Assembly: GCA_963575645.1 (NCBI GenBank)
Contig: OY754466.1
Span: forward strand, 43,432,001 to 43,496,000
DNA: 64,000 nucleotides
Source: Xanthostigma xanthostigma
Lineage: Eukaryota; Arthropoda; Insecta; Raphidioptera; Raphidiidae
Direction of reading: 5' to 3'
Positions within the stretch are counted from its first letter, which is position 1. Each line of letters starts with the position of its first letter. A program made the position numbers and the translations under genes. Below are positions 1 through 11,000 of this stretch, piece after piece. Under the pieces are notes generated by a model. That model was not told where the DNA came from. It searched no databases and saw only the letters and a program-made list of their open reading frames with translations.

Positions 1-291
1 TGTTATTTTTTTGGGGAAATATACTGTCACTGCAATCACTTCTAAGTGTGTTTGTACATTTATTGTTTCGGAATGGAGTGTGTTATGAATTAGTGTAGCT
101 ACGCCACCGCTGGCGTGATCTGAAAGTCTGTCTTTACGATATGTATTGTATCCTCTGATAAAGTGTGTGTGTGTTTGTTTCAGATTAGTTTCTTGTAGAC
201 ATAAGACTACTGGATTGTGTTCTGTTATAAGTAATTTCAGGTGATTTAGCCGTTTAAAATAACTGTTCATATTCCATTGTATTATATTCAT
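1..291 (-). mobile_element. Non-LTR retrotransposon ORF2, N-terminal endonuclease part (truncated by window edge)
   Basis: Read on the minus strand from the ATG at 291-289, the frame is open to the window edge. It opens MNIIQWNMNSYFKRLNHLK and continues with VVLCLQETNLK and then GGVATLIH. These are the first motifs of an APE-type endonuclease, the nicking domain at the start of ORF2 in Jockey/I/R1-type elements: the QWN and LQET motifs include the conserved Asn and the catalytic Glu. Only 97 codons are in view; reverse transcriptase would lie to the left. The start is five bases after the ORF1 stop, as in two-ORF non-LTR elements. No stop or frameshift is visible. Clade assignment is inference. 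Confidence 0.85.
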
Positions 292-296
292 AATTA

Positions 297-1745
297 TTAA
301 TCCGTATCTGTATAGCTGGTACATTCTGACATATTTATTACCATTGATGGGAGGGGTCGTCCTGATGGATTTTTTTCATATTCTAGACTCGCCTTTAAGT
401 GTTTTATAATTAAAGTAAATTTTCCTTTAAGTGTGGGGTTGTTTAGATTATGGTACAGATCTGTAAGCATGTCAATAATGTCAGTTACCTCACTGGAAAA
501 TGTTTTGGTGTATTCTAATAAATTATCGTAGTTTTTCATTAGTTTGAGATATGTTTTTAATTGGTCGAATGTAAATATGTAGTCGTCGGGATGTTGGTTC
601 ATGATTATTTTAAGAGGCTCTAGCGACTCATCTATATTGTATTTTTTTGATTTTTTAGATTTTATATGTGCTAGCTTAGGTTTTTTAATTTCTCGTGATG
701 ATTTTGCTATTTTACTAACATTTGACTTTTTTGTTTCAGGTGTTGCAAATATTTCTTGAGATGGTGATGTATCGGGTATGTCAGTGATGTTCTCTGAAGC
801 GTTGGTTTCCATTACATTGGTGTCTATTATTTCTGGTGTGGGCGTGTGTATGTCTATAGTAAATGAAGATGTTGATGGAAGTGCTGTTTCCAGTGAAAAG
901 TCTTGGTTTGTATCTAATGGTTGCGGAGCTTCTAAGGATTCTTCGGTTGTAGTGGATGGTGGAGGGCGTTTTTTACTATTGCTCGGAAGGATTTGTGTGG
1001 TCTCTAGAGTAGTTGTAGTGCATTTTGAAGATGTATGACCGATTTCATTGCATTTGAAACATTTTTGTTCTTCAATGGTCAAGTATATTCTACAGTTTTC
1101 ATCCTCGTGTTTAATTATTAAAGAGTCTGGGATGTTTACCTTTTCGTCCGGTACAATGTAGACGTAACGCCTAAAACTAACTACATGTTCATACCCTTGA
1201 TCTTGCATTCCGACTCTAACAAAATTTACTGGAGAGACCATTTTGATATGCATTTGATCAAGTATATTTTCAAGGTAATGATTTGTCATTGACGGGTGTA
1301 TGCCAGACAGCAAAAGCTTTTTTGATGGAGTAATAAGTCTACGCACGTTAACTGATCGATCGTCCACTGTAACTGTTTCATGTTCTTGTATGAGTTTGTT
1401 AACGATTTCGTCTTTGGACAGATAGATGCAAACTCTCTCATTCGAAATACGCGAAGCTGCAATTATATTACTAGGACCGACAATGTCGCCAATTGCAAGT
1501 ATGTAGCTTCTGAGTTTGGTATTTTCTAGTGAATTTAAGATAATTGCTTGAGATTTTTTTGGGTATGGAAAATCTTTAACGGTATTGGCATATGATTGGT
1601 TTTTAGTTGAATTAGTATTCTGTGTACTTGTGTTGGTTTCCATTGTGTTATTGGTAGTTTGGTTAATGATTTCGGTAATTGGTTCAGAATTCACATTGGA
1701 TTGAGATTTGGGTAAGTTCGGGAAATCTTTTGTGGTAAAGTTCAT
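297..1745 (-). mobile_element. Non-LTR retrotransposon ORF1 (gag-like, CCHC zinc knuckle)
   Basis: An uninterrupted 482-codon frame. Seen: a low-complexity Asn/Thr-rich start (residues 1-50), a central basic region (about 55-225) of the kind found in gag-like ORF1 proteins with RRM-like folds, one zinc knuckle CFKCNEIGHTSSKC (about 229-242, C-x2-C-x4-H-x4-C), then a Ser/Thr/Pro-rich stretch and a Lys-rich block near 340-365. In the family, ORF1 binds the element RNA and packages it into RNPs. ORF2 begins five bases downstream. The intact frame suggests a young copy. It lies in the same orientation as the dynamin gene, probably inside its first intron. Confidence 0.87.
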
Positions 1746-2218
1746 TTTGGGTGAAGGTTTGGTTGCCTATCCATCTGCATAATATTGTGGACGAGTCCAC
1801 TTATACTATGCAGAAAATGATAAAAATGTTAATGACTTATCTATTGACTGATAGATGTCGTTGTAAGAATTAACAGAAAAAAAAATAAATTATAACCTAT
1901 TAAAGAGAAAAAAAATAAAAACTGAAAAATTAATGAAAGAAAAAAGAAAAATGTATACAAATAATGTACTCACAGATAGAGAAAAAAAAATGAAGAAGAA
2001 TGAAAAAGAAGACGGTTTTGCTATATACTAGAAATATAGAAAAAAAAACGAATAATACAGAGCAACAAAAAACACGTTATACTCGTATCAGTCGGTAATC
2101 GATCCCTCCTTTTTTCATTTTTTATTTTTGCACGTTATTAATCTCTTTTTTTCAATAATAAACAAGAAAAAAAAACTGCTGAACCCATAAATAAAACTGA
2201 TGTGTGACCATCCAAAAG
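1746..2218. other. A-rich flank of the retrotransposon
   Basis: The first 60-100 bases upstream of ORF1 (on the minus strand) are probably the element's 5' UTR and include a 14-nt palindrome at 1787-1800 (GTGGACGAGTCCAC). From about 1860 to 2100 the plus strand is dominated by long A runs. No gene is seen. Confidence 0.5.
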
Positions 2219-2226
2219 GTATATCC

Positions 2227-2571
2227 CAGGGGTCGGCAACCTGCGGCTCGCGAGCCGCATGTGGCTCTTTTGATGTAAAGTTGCGACTCTCCCAGTTCCA
2301 TACGCAAAAAAGAATTGTTTTATTAGATAAACCCTTAAAAATCGTACAATCGATCCATGATTGACCACCATGTCTATCTCTCAGCCATTTCCACTCGCGT
2401 CTCACCCGCACCGCCCCCGTCGTGACGTGTCGTCCTCGGATATATATATTACACCTATATAAGCAAATACTATAATACTGAAACGAAAATGTTTAGTGGC
2501 TCTTTAAAAACTGGTAAATTTTGTAAATTGTAACTTTTGGCTCCTCCGTCTCAAAAGGTTGCCGACCCCTG
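2227..2571. mobile_element. hAT-type MITE, 345 bp
   Basis: Termini are inverted: CAGGGGTCGGCAACCTGCGG on the left, and the right end read in reverse starts CAGGGGTCGGCAACCTTTT, sharing 16 bases. CAG..CTG ends and an 8-bp target duplication are hAT hallmarks; here gtatatcc (2219-2226) and gtatatta (2572-2579) match at 6 of 8. The interior has the GCGGCTCGCGAGCCGC palindrome typical of this group. There is no transposase frame, so it is non-autonomous. Confidence 0.8.
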
Positions 2572-3012
2572 GTATATTAAATAGAAAAAGGTTCATCAAA
2601 ATCAGTTTACAAATGCTGGAGATATGAGGTTACATACAAATCTCCTTTTAAACTCAATTAAAAAAGATTGAACCGATTTTTTTTATTTGTAGAAAAACAG
2701 ATTATTGTAACCACAACTAAGCATATTGATTTGATTCCAACAGTCCAGTTCGATTTGTCAGAGGAGTTCAAGAACCGTTTGAGGACTCAGACCTCAGATA
2801 AATAAATGAAAGGGATATACCTTTGCGCACGTTTTTTTCTGCCCGCAACTAATCACATCTAAACGAACTCGATGAAAACAAAATAACTAGATATCAATGT
2901 TGCCAAACTGCAAATGAGCATTGAATGATGTAATTGATAAACAAAAGATTAATAGAAATCACACACTTGTAATTAATAAAAAATGTTGCTAAATGTAACT
3001 CAAAATGTGTCC
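2572..3012. other. Intergenic/intronic, one short inverted-repeat arm
   Basis: No gene seen. Bases about 2637-2690 (ATCTCCTTTTAAACTCAATT and on) recur inverted at about 4090-4135, so they are one arm of a larger repeat interrupted by later insertions. Confidence 0.4.
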
Positions 3013-3321
3013 GTCCAGAAAAAAAAATTGGTTGTCTGTAAAGTCGGTTTATGGACGATAGTTTTACGTGATAACGTATTCCGCTCGAATATCATATTTA
3101 TAATAATACATAACCTAAATTTTAGTAGCTGTCAAACTATATTTTTACCGACTCTCTATCGCTTATACTGCGCTCTCGCTTGCACGCACAGGGTCAGGCG
3201 GAACGCTACACTTTTCGGAACGTTACACTTGGGGGAACGGTACATTTTTCGGAACGTTACACTTTTTCGTGCATGCAGCCGGTGTTTCATCAATTTATAA
3301 GACGTTATCACGTCAAAACTT
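3013..3321 (+). repeat. Dispersed repeat, GTTTTACGTGATAACGT family, copy 1
   Basis: Starts TTGGTTGTCTGTAAAGTCGG, soon followed by AGTTTTACGTGATAACGT, and ends ACGTTATCACGTCAAAAC, the near-inverse of that motif, so it has terminal inverted repeats. Other copies are at 4209-5213 (minus), 28559-28816 (plus) and 54195-54335 (plus, truncated). The middle has several degenerate direct repeats of CGGAACGTTACACTT. No coding frame. Superfamily unknown; probably a non-autonomous DNA transposon. Confidence 0.65.
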
Positions 3322-3451
3322 TTGAACGGTAACTCCGATCATCATGTTTGGATACAACATTCATCTCGGTAAACTAAGATGAACGTGCGTACTCATGTAC
3401 CTCCCCTCCATTCGTTCTTTTGCACCCGGGTGAAACCGGGCGGGACCGTTA
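3309..3451 (+). mobile_element. Helitron 3'-end fragment
   Basis: Matches the right ends of the Helitrons at 34150-34375 and 37146-37819: TTCATCTCGGTAAACTAAGATGAA..., then the hairpin CCCGGGTGAAACCGGGCGGG. The terminal CTAG has decayed to TTAT, so this is an old, 5'-truncated copy. It abuts the preceding repeat. Confidence 0.65.
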
Positions 3452-4208
3452 TAACTAATATAGGGAATGCTAGGTCCATTTATTTATTTGACATTTCTGA
3501 CTCTGACCAACAAACAAATCTATTTTGTCGCACTCTGTATTCTTTTCATATTTGATATTGATTTTTTGTAAATAATTACATGTGTATGTATTTGAATGTA
3601 TACTAAACATATACCTCAAATGATATTTATCTACTTTCCGGACAGTTCTAATATTGATACAAGTGTTTATTCTTGTAAATATGTATCAAAAAGCGTAAAA
3701 AAATATACATGGTGTATATTTATAAAATCATTAGTCAATACCTACTAATGCATAAAATAGTATTAACGGACAAGAGCATACCGCCCATTGCAAGAAAAGA
3801 TTATGTACCTACATTGTAGGTGGTAGTCAGTAGGTGCCTATTATAGTCCAAGAGCTATCAAACATTTTTGGATATGTATTTGAGGCACCGTCAAAAATCT
3901 GTGGAACACTTCTTTTGTAATGTCTGAACACAAAATCGAAGGCTGGAGGGTAGTGGGACACTTCAACCTACAGTTTTGTAACCGCCCGACAGACTAAATG
4001 ATCTGGCTTATTTATTACCATTCAAACCCACAAGTGGGGAAAGGTACTAGTTTAGGTCAAAAATCACTTTTCAAAAATTTTACAATTTTACAAATCGGTT
4101 CAATCGTTTTTAATTGAGTTTAAAAGGAGATTTTTATGTTTGATAGGCAATAGCTCTCCTACTATTTATAAAGTGGTAGCTTTAGTATGTTTAGTGATTA
4201 ATAAAAAC
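3452..4208. other. Repeat debris, no gene
   Basis: No coding potential seen. Bases about 4025-4075 (CCACAAGTGGGGAAAGGTAC...) recur inverted at about 59705-59770, and 4090-4135 is the inverse of 2637-2690. The rest is AT-rich unique-looking sequence. Confidence 0.45.
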
Positions 4209-5213
4209 AGTTTTGACGTGATAACGTCTTATAAATTGATGAATCACCAATCTTATAAATTGATAAAACACCAGCTGCATGCACGAAAAAGTGTAACGTT
4301 CCTAACGCTCGTAACGCGTAACGTTCCTAACGCGTAACGTTCCGCCTGACCCTGTGCGTGCTTTTTGCTAATTTCTCGCTCAATTTAAATCAGATCGGTT
4401 TGAAACCAGTCTTAAACGAAAGAGGAGAACATTTTACATAGATTTCGTATAACAGAATTAGCCTAAACAGTTTTTTTTATACAAATTTATATAGAAAAAT
4501 AGCTGTATAAATGCAATGTTGTCTAATGCATGGCGCGACGCGGTCGGTCGTCTTTGTTTGCCGTACATGGAAATTAGAAGAGAACGTATGTCTTGTCTTA
4601 ACATGAAAACGGCTGCATTTCTAATGTTTAATTCAATTTTTTGACATTAGTATTTTGTGAAATGCAACGCCTTCTAAGTTAAGTATTGGAATAACTAATT
4701 ATTATTAGAACATAATACTTTGACAGTTGCAAACGTCACTTTTGACATTTCTTATCATTCCGACACCAAGGATAAGCGGATTGAAACCAAATTTTGGGAG
4801 GATGTTTGATATGCAAATATGAAGTGGCCTATTGTTTTTGGGGAACATCGGCGCATGCGTAAAAGAATATATCTCTTTTAATGATGTTTTATATAATAAT
4901 AATATAGTTTTTAAAACGGTTTTTACTCTATCTATTTTTACTAGAAATTTTTGTAAATTTTTTGGGGAAAATCGGCGCATGCGCAAAAGAGATACATGCC
5001 ATAGTTGTTTTTTATATAATAATAGTATACTTTTTATAGTGTTTTATTATTCTACTTAATAAAATTTACCTAAATTTGAAGCGAAAGATGCAATATCATA
5101 GATTCGAATTATTATAATTATTATATAAATTTAGGTTATGTATTACGGAATACGTTATCACGTAAAACTATCGTCCGTAAACCGACTTTACAGACAACCA
5201 ATTTTTTTTTTCA
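4209..5213 (-). repeat. Dispersed repeat, GTTTTACGTGATAACGT family, copy 2 (long form)
   Basis: Read on the minus strand it starts TTGGTTGTCTGTAAAGTCGG at 5213 and ends ACGTTATCACGTCAAAAC at 4209. About 1 kb long, so it keeps interior sequence missing from copy 1. It includes two CTTTTGCGCATGCGCC-like blocks (near 4850 and 4980), a segment that recurs at 59500-59600. Two short tandem CGTAACGTTCC units lie at about 4295-4345. No long coding frame. Confidence 0.6.
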
Positions 5214-7282
5214 ATGGTTTTGAATATTATTTTGTAAAAAATCGTGCCTCATTTCATCTTTTTCCATTTCCGTGACCCCACCTAATTCAGACGTCTTTGA
5301 CCAGGTCGTTATTTCGAGAGTACAACTTATCCGGCTACGTTTGGTTTACGATATTATCCATGCAGAAAAAATCCGCACAGAAATGAATTCTCTTTCACGA
5401 AAGCGATGTCGCGGATGTAAGCTAGTGGTCTACAAAATGCACAGCCTAAACCGGTGGATCTAGAAGGATGAAATTTTGCACAGGCGTTCCTTATATAACG
5501 TAGGCGAGCACTAAGAAAGGACTTTTGAAAATTGATTCCCTAAGGGGGTTAAATATTTAATCTATTTTAAAAATGTCAAATGTCGGTTTACTTTAGACGA
5601 TACTAAAAATGGTAGACATCATATTGCCGAAGGCTCCACAACTGTTGTATAAAATAACAAAGATTAGTAGAAAAAAACAAAAATTAGATACAGCACAAAA
5701 AAGAAATGGTTAGATTAGGTAATTTCCTGAGATGGCACTTGTTTTAGTTACAGGTACTGCGTGTTAATCATTAAATTTATCAATAAATTCAATTAATATA
5801 ATTATCTCTTTGATAATTCACCTAGGTATGTTACTTTTATCCGTCTCTTCAAACAGAAAACAAACACAAGTGACTCACTCATGTAATATAACGCTTTGTA
5901 ATATTTTATCATCTAACAAAAAAATTTAGAATTATCATTGAGAACAATTTAATAAATAATCCAGGCATACTGTTACAGGAGAAATAATTTAGATAACTTT
6001 CTGAAATGTTGAATATGAAGTCCGATGGAACTACAAATAAAGATCTGAAAATGTATCGCGTCTCCAGTGGGTGGAGCGTTTTCGTGAAAAAGTCTCCCCA
6101 TAATGGCCAAAGACGACGGCGTTTTTAGTTCTCCAAACCATTAATGCTAGCTTGCTGTATTACAGCTGGTTTTTATAATATAAAATATACAGTATACCTA
6201 CTAACACTGTGACACGTTCGTTAAATTTTCAATTTCAAGAATGAATTTTATGCTACCGTGCCAAAAGAAGCAGCAATAACATAAATGAAGCTAGATTTAA
6301 TTAAATATAAACTAAGCTATGCCAAATTTGTTTCGTATTATTACAGGAGTCAAATGTAGGGGTCGGTATTTCGATAGAGATATTGTAAATGCTCGACAAC
6401 TGGGGTCATTAGTGTCGGTAATTCGAATCTGTTGTAAATGTAAAGATGAATAAAATTCTAAATTATTGCATTTTTTAAATAAAATTAAGATCACCAAGAA
6501 CTTGGATTACTTCGACCTCGTATTAAATATTTCCAGTTAAGATTTTGCTGCTAATAATACACTGACAATTTTCCAGTATTAAGTACTGATTTAGAATTTT
6601 GAAATTTAATATTTGTGTCGGTCTGTGCACCGCGTAAAGCCCGATTTATCAAAACGTACCATGGCATGTAACTCAATGTTGTAAAAAAATAATTTAATGC
6701 ATTCCCCAAAACAACATGAGTAAAAGTAAGTACACGAATCACAAACTTTTGTTGTTTCGTGGAATATGAAAAAAGTTAATAAGATTATTCATCAAATTAA
6801 TTATTTCATAGAAGCAGCACTTAATTTTCAAAATAAGTGAAGCAATAATTTAATGTTCTAATAGCGTGAAGGAACTTGAATACGTAAAAGATTTTGCAAT
6901 AAAAACATTATAGAAAGTGAATAATGGTGAATGCTGTTTTATAATAAGCAGTTATGTTTGGTAAATCAATAATCCTATAGTTTAATGGGTCGTCGTCCTT
7001 CCTTAAACCATATACGTCAAAGTGAAAATTGAAATTGATTAATAAATAAAAGCCAACTGTCCGATTAAATCGATTGTCAATCTGCGGGTTGATGACGGAA
7101 TCATGATTCATAACAGCCTAACTGTCAAAATAGCATGACAAAACACAGAGAGGCCCATCCATTGTACCAACTCCCGATGCAAATTATACACACAGCACAG
7201 GCGCATTAAAATTAGGGCAAACTCCTCAGAAGTACATTTTTACCGAAATGATACAATTTCAACTGTAAAACAAATTACGTAC
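5214..7282. other. Probable dynamin intron 1, no recognised feature
   Basis: AT-rich, with only short random frames. None resembles the dynamin residues expected after exon 1, so the intron extends beyond the window if the gene is intact. Confidence 0.45.
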
Positions 7283-7446
7283 CTTCCGACGAAATTTTCC
7301 AATACAGAGCTTTTGCCCGCTGATTGTCCGCCCACAACGGCTATTTGAGGCAAATCCAATGACATATGAACACCCAATTGTGTGAACGCATCTTGGAGTT
7401 TGTTCACAATGGGAATAAGTTGTTCCATTCCTGTATTCCCAGACAT
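7283..7446 (-). CDS. shi: Dynamin (shibire-type GTPase), first coding exon only
   Basis: Dynamin is the large GTPase that pinches endocytic vesicles from the plasma membrane. The exon starts at the ATG 7446-7444 and encodes 54 residues plus two bases of the next codon. Seen: [15 protein letters not shown], then [20 protein letters not shown], which contains the P-loop GGQSAGKS (residues 39-46) that binds GTP phosphates, and NFVGR. This is the invariant N-terminus of dynamin-1/shibire, where DFLPRG follows next. The frame leaves the family exactly at a GTACGT donor (7282-7277), so this is a real exon boundary. No second exon is found in the 7.2 kb to the left. A retro-fragment is unlikely because the donor is intact. 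Confidence 0.88.
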
Positions 7447-8032
7447 TTTGAACAAAAATTTTCACTTAAACCACACTAAATTAAAATTTTCTTTCTCCTC
7501 TCTTTACCACCTAGCAAATGTTATCCTTCTAAAATGGAGACACAACATTGCGCATGTCGAGTACGAAAAATGTCAAATTGACATTTTTAAAGTTGTTCGT
7601 AAAATATTTTCACTTGTTTAATTTTTATAATTATTATTTAGCGAAGTATATATCTGCTTCCAACGGCTTACGGTTAACGAATAGATGTTGCTTGCTTTCG
7701 AAGTAAAACTACCACCCACAAATAATTTTATGTAAATCAATAGGTTAGCGAATGCGCAGATCTCACAGTAAATTTAGGTTAAAAAAAGAAAGATAGATAC
7801 ACAATTGCACGAGAAAAAAGAAAAGGAGGCTAGTTTAAGTCAATTGCGAATTCAGCTAAATAAACTTAATATTTTCTGGTTCCACTTATTTTCCAGGAAT
7901 TTGACAGTACAAAATAGCAAAACTGATTTCTGGAAATTTGATAATAAAAACACGTTTTATTTTCGATAAATTGTTATATTTCAGAGAAGCAAAAAAATAT
8001 ATTTATTTTACAAATTAATGTTATTTTTTACA
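7447..8032. other. Intergenic between VPS72 3' end and dynamin 5' end
   Basis: About 590 bp. It must hold the dynamin promoter and 5' leader (CT-rich stretch at 7488-7510) and the VPS72 poly(A) region. No coding frame is recognised. Confidence 0.5.
8002..8007 (-). promoter_or_regulatory. Polyadenylation signal of VPS72
   Basis: AATAAA on the minus strand, 26 bases after the VPS72 stop; a short 3' UTR is implied. Confidence 0.6.
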
Positions 8033-11000
8033 TCATGCTTTCGAAGCACAAGCTCTACGTCTTTTTTTCATTTCTGCGCGCCACTCCAACCACCGATTCA
8101 CTTCGGGATTTGATCTGTCTCCAACAGCTTCCAATTGTTGATAATAAGCTTCGCGGATAATTTTAAAAGCCATAATCGAATTGTACGGAAGCTGCGTTAC
8201 AGGATCTAGATATTTTGCAGGTTGCCTATAACCGAGAGAACAAAGTCAGTAAAATTTCGTATCTTCAATAAATTTAACGACAAAATAACATACTTTGTTA
8301 TTGTGCAGTATTTTTTAGACTCTGAAGTCACAGTCTTCGTTTTGAAAACCTGATTGAAAACATCGTCGTTAATATCATTTTCGAAAGAAATAAAAGTTCT
8401 CGAACAACGTTCGGTAGACTTTACGTCTACTTCTTTAATGTTCTTCGTTTCTTCAAGCACCGCAGATTCTCTATAAATAATAATTATTTCAGAAAGTATA
8501 TTATGTGGCAATTCTCTTTTTTTCGATTTGTTCTTTTCCAAGCAACTGTATTGGTTAACAAACTGATGGCATTGTAAATTGGTTACCAAAACAGCTGAAG
8601 CAATTAATTTTTCCAAAGTTGTCAGTGGAAATACAGAACACTAATATAAATGACGAAAGAGTCAAACAAAACCGACTTTTATAAAATAATCAATTTTTCT
8701 GAAATTAAGGAGGTTGAGCCGTTTTACGAAGATAATGAAAAAAATCTGAAATAAAGTTTTTTTAATAGATTTTTTTATGACAAAATTTTCTGTAAAAAAT
8801 CCAAAATCATTAGGAGATTTAAAAAGTTAAAAATTAAAAAATACTTTTACATGTAGTCTTATGGAAAATATGTCAACCTAGAATGCAAACGGTACATTTT
8901 AATTTTTTGCAAATAACCAAATGTCAGCAGTTCCGAAAACTAACTATGTAAAGCAGTGATTCCCAAAGTGGTCTATATCGACCCCCAGAGGTCGACGACA
9001 ACTTGCAAGGGGTCCATGTCAGCGGGAAAAAAAATTGGGGGTCCATGAAATGAAAATGAGGGTCAACGATAGTGAATGCCCTAACAAAAAAATAAACAAA
9101 CTGGACATCGTTAATCGAGGAGATTTAAGATTAAATCTAACTAAATTGATGCCAACTGTTGAAAATTTATTATTAAAGCATCAGGTTCATCCCTCACACT
9201 AAAAGCATTTATTTTTTGCTTAGTTATTTTATGGAACAGAAAGTAAATTTTAATTTGATTCGTTTAATTTGAATCTAATTAATAAATGTATAAAACTAAA
9301 CATTTCACACTACATTTCACTACCGTTATAAATTTAAATCGTTCAAGCACTAATACCGGTTGTGAATAATAACTATATTTGAAATTAATGAAGCTGCAAA
9401 AAATCAATATCAGATAAGCAGGGGGTCTACCCAAAACTGAAAAACATGGCAAGTGGTCTACGAGACAAAAAAGTTTGGGAACCTCTGATGTAAAGCATCA
9501 ATGTCTTACGCATATTTTAATATTTTTTCCAATTTAATTACGAGACTTTTAATCATTAAAAAAATTAATAAACCTTAGCACTTTTCGGTTATGGACTTTT
9601 ATTCTTGGCAATTTTAACAATTTTAACTGAATTTTCAACTTTTTAATGATTTAATTTTAATTTTTATTATTTCTAATTTCTTTTTTTAATTATTTACTGC
9701 AAAAAATATGTAAAATACAGATATTTACGTAAATTTATTTTTTCTAACCAGACTTTGTACAAAAAATTCAAAAGTTAGTCTATTAAGTAAAATACTGAAA
9801 TAATTAATATTTAAAAAAATTATTTATTTATGTCTTTATGACAATAATTTATTAGTATCATCGACTTGTAACCTTTTGTAAAAATTTATTATGGAAAAGT
9901 TCCCATTTAGAATTCGACTTACTTTTGATTGGGACTATAACGCATCAACCTCCTTAAGAGTTACTAGACTTGATTCGATTTGACTAGTTCCGATTTTAGT
10001 CGTAAGATAGCGCAATTGTGAAAGCAACTCGCCAATAAGAGATGAGTTGAACGAATTCACAAAAGCAAAGAACTTACTCTTTTACCACAGGTTGAACATC
10101 TGGCTCATCTACTGTTATATTTTCTTCGACCGGGTCTGGAATTTCTGTTATCAGTGGCATCAAAACTGAATGATATCTAATAAAAGGCCCCGTATACGCT
10201 CTTTTGGTAACGCGTCTAGTTTTCTTTTCACTTTCCAATTTTTGATACTTTTCTAAAAATAGTAACTCAACAAATAAGTAAACCGATCTTCCATTTCAAC
10301 AATTCACAATAATCAAAATTACCGAGCGAAGCTAAATTTTCCAGTTCAGTAATTTTCGCTTCTTCAAGTAATTCTTCTTGGGTTGGTATTTCCGTTTCAT
10401 CTCGAGAACGTTTAACTTTTCGTTTTTGTTCTTCGCGACGAACCTTCAACCGTTGTTGTGTTGCAGCCGATTTTGCAGCTGTTGATTTTCTTATCGATTT
10501 TCTTTCTAAAAATGTTTCAAAATACGCATAAATAAACCACTCTTTGACGACAAAAAAATTATTTATGAACAATAGTTACTTATTCTGGAAATTGGACATT
10601 TCTCAGTCTTTGATGTCTTTGGTTTTTCAATTCTTGGCTTTATGATCTTTTGCTTTTGTTTTTTCGGCTGTGCTGATACCGGTTCCTGTAAAATAAATGT
10701 GGTAAATTTTGTTTTTAATATATTGTTTGAAATGAGCTGATTCGAGTCGATCCATTGCGTGTAGTGCTTGAGACGACTTGGAAAGTCAAGCCCTGATGTA
10801 ATTACCTTATAAGCTTTTGTAACAAGCCTGCGTTTCTTCTTGGGACCTTCTTCTTCATTGTCTGAAATCGGTTCATCGTTTTCATCGATACTGAAATCGG
10901 AATCTACCTCATCCTCTGCTTCATCTTCCTCTCTGAAATAGATTAATTATGAATCATTTTTCCGAGTTTGTATTCCATTAGAGAATCAAGTCAAAACGTC

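Noticed and set aside
1787..1800. Hammerhead or HDV-like ribozyme near the LINE 5' end
   Set aside because: Only a short palindrome GTGGACGAGTCCAC is seen; the conserved catalytic core of either ribozyme is absent.
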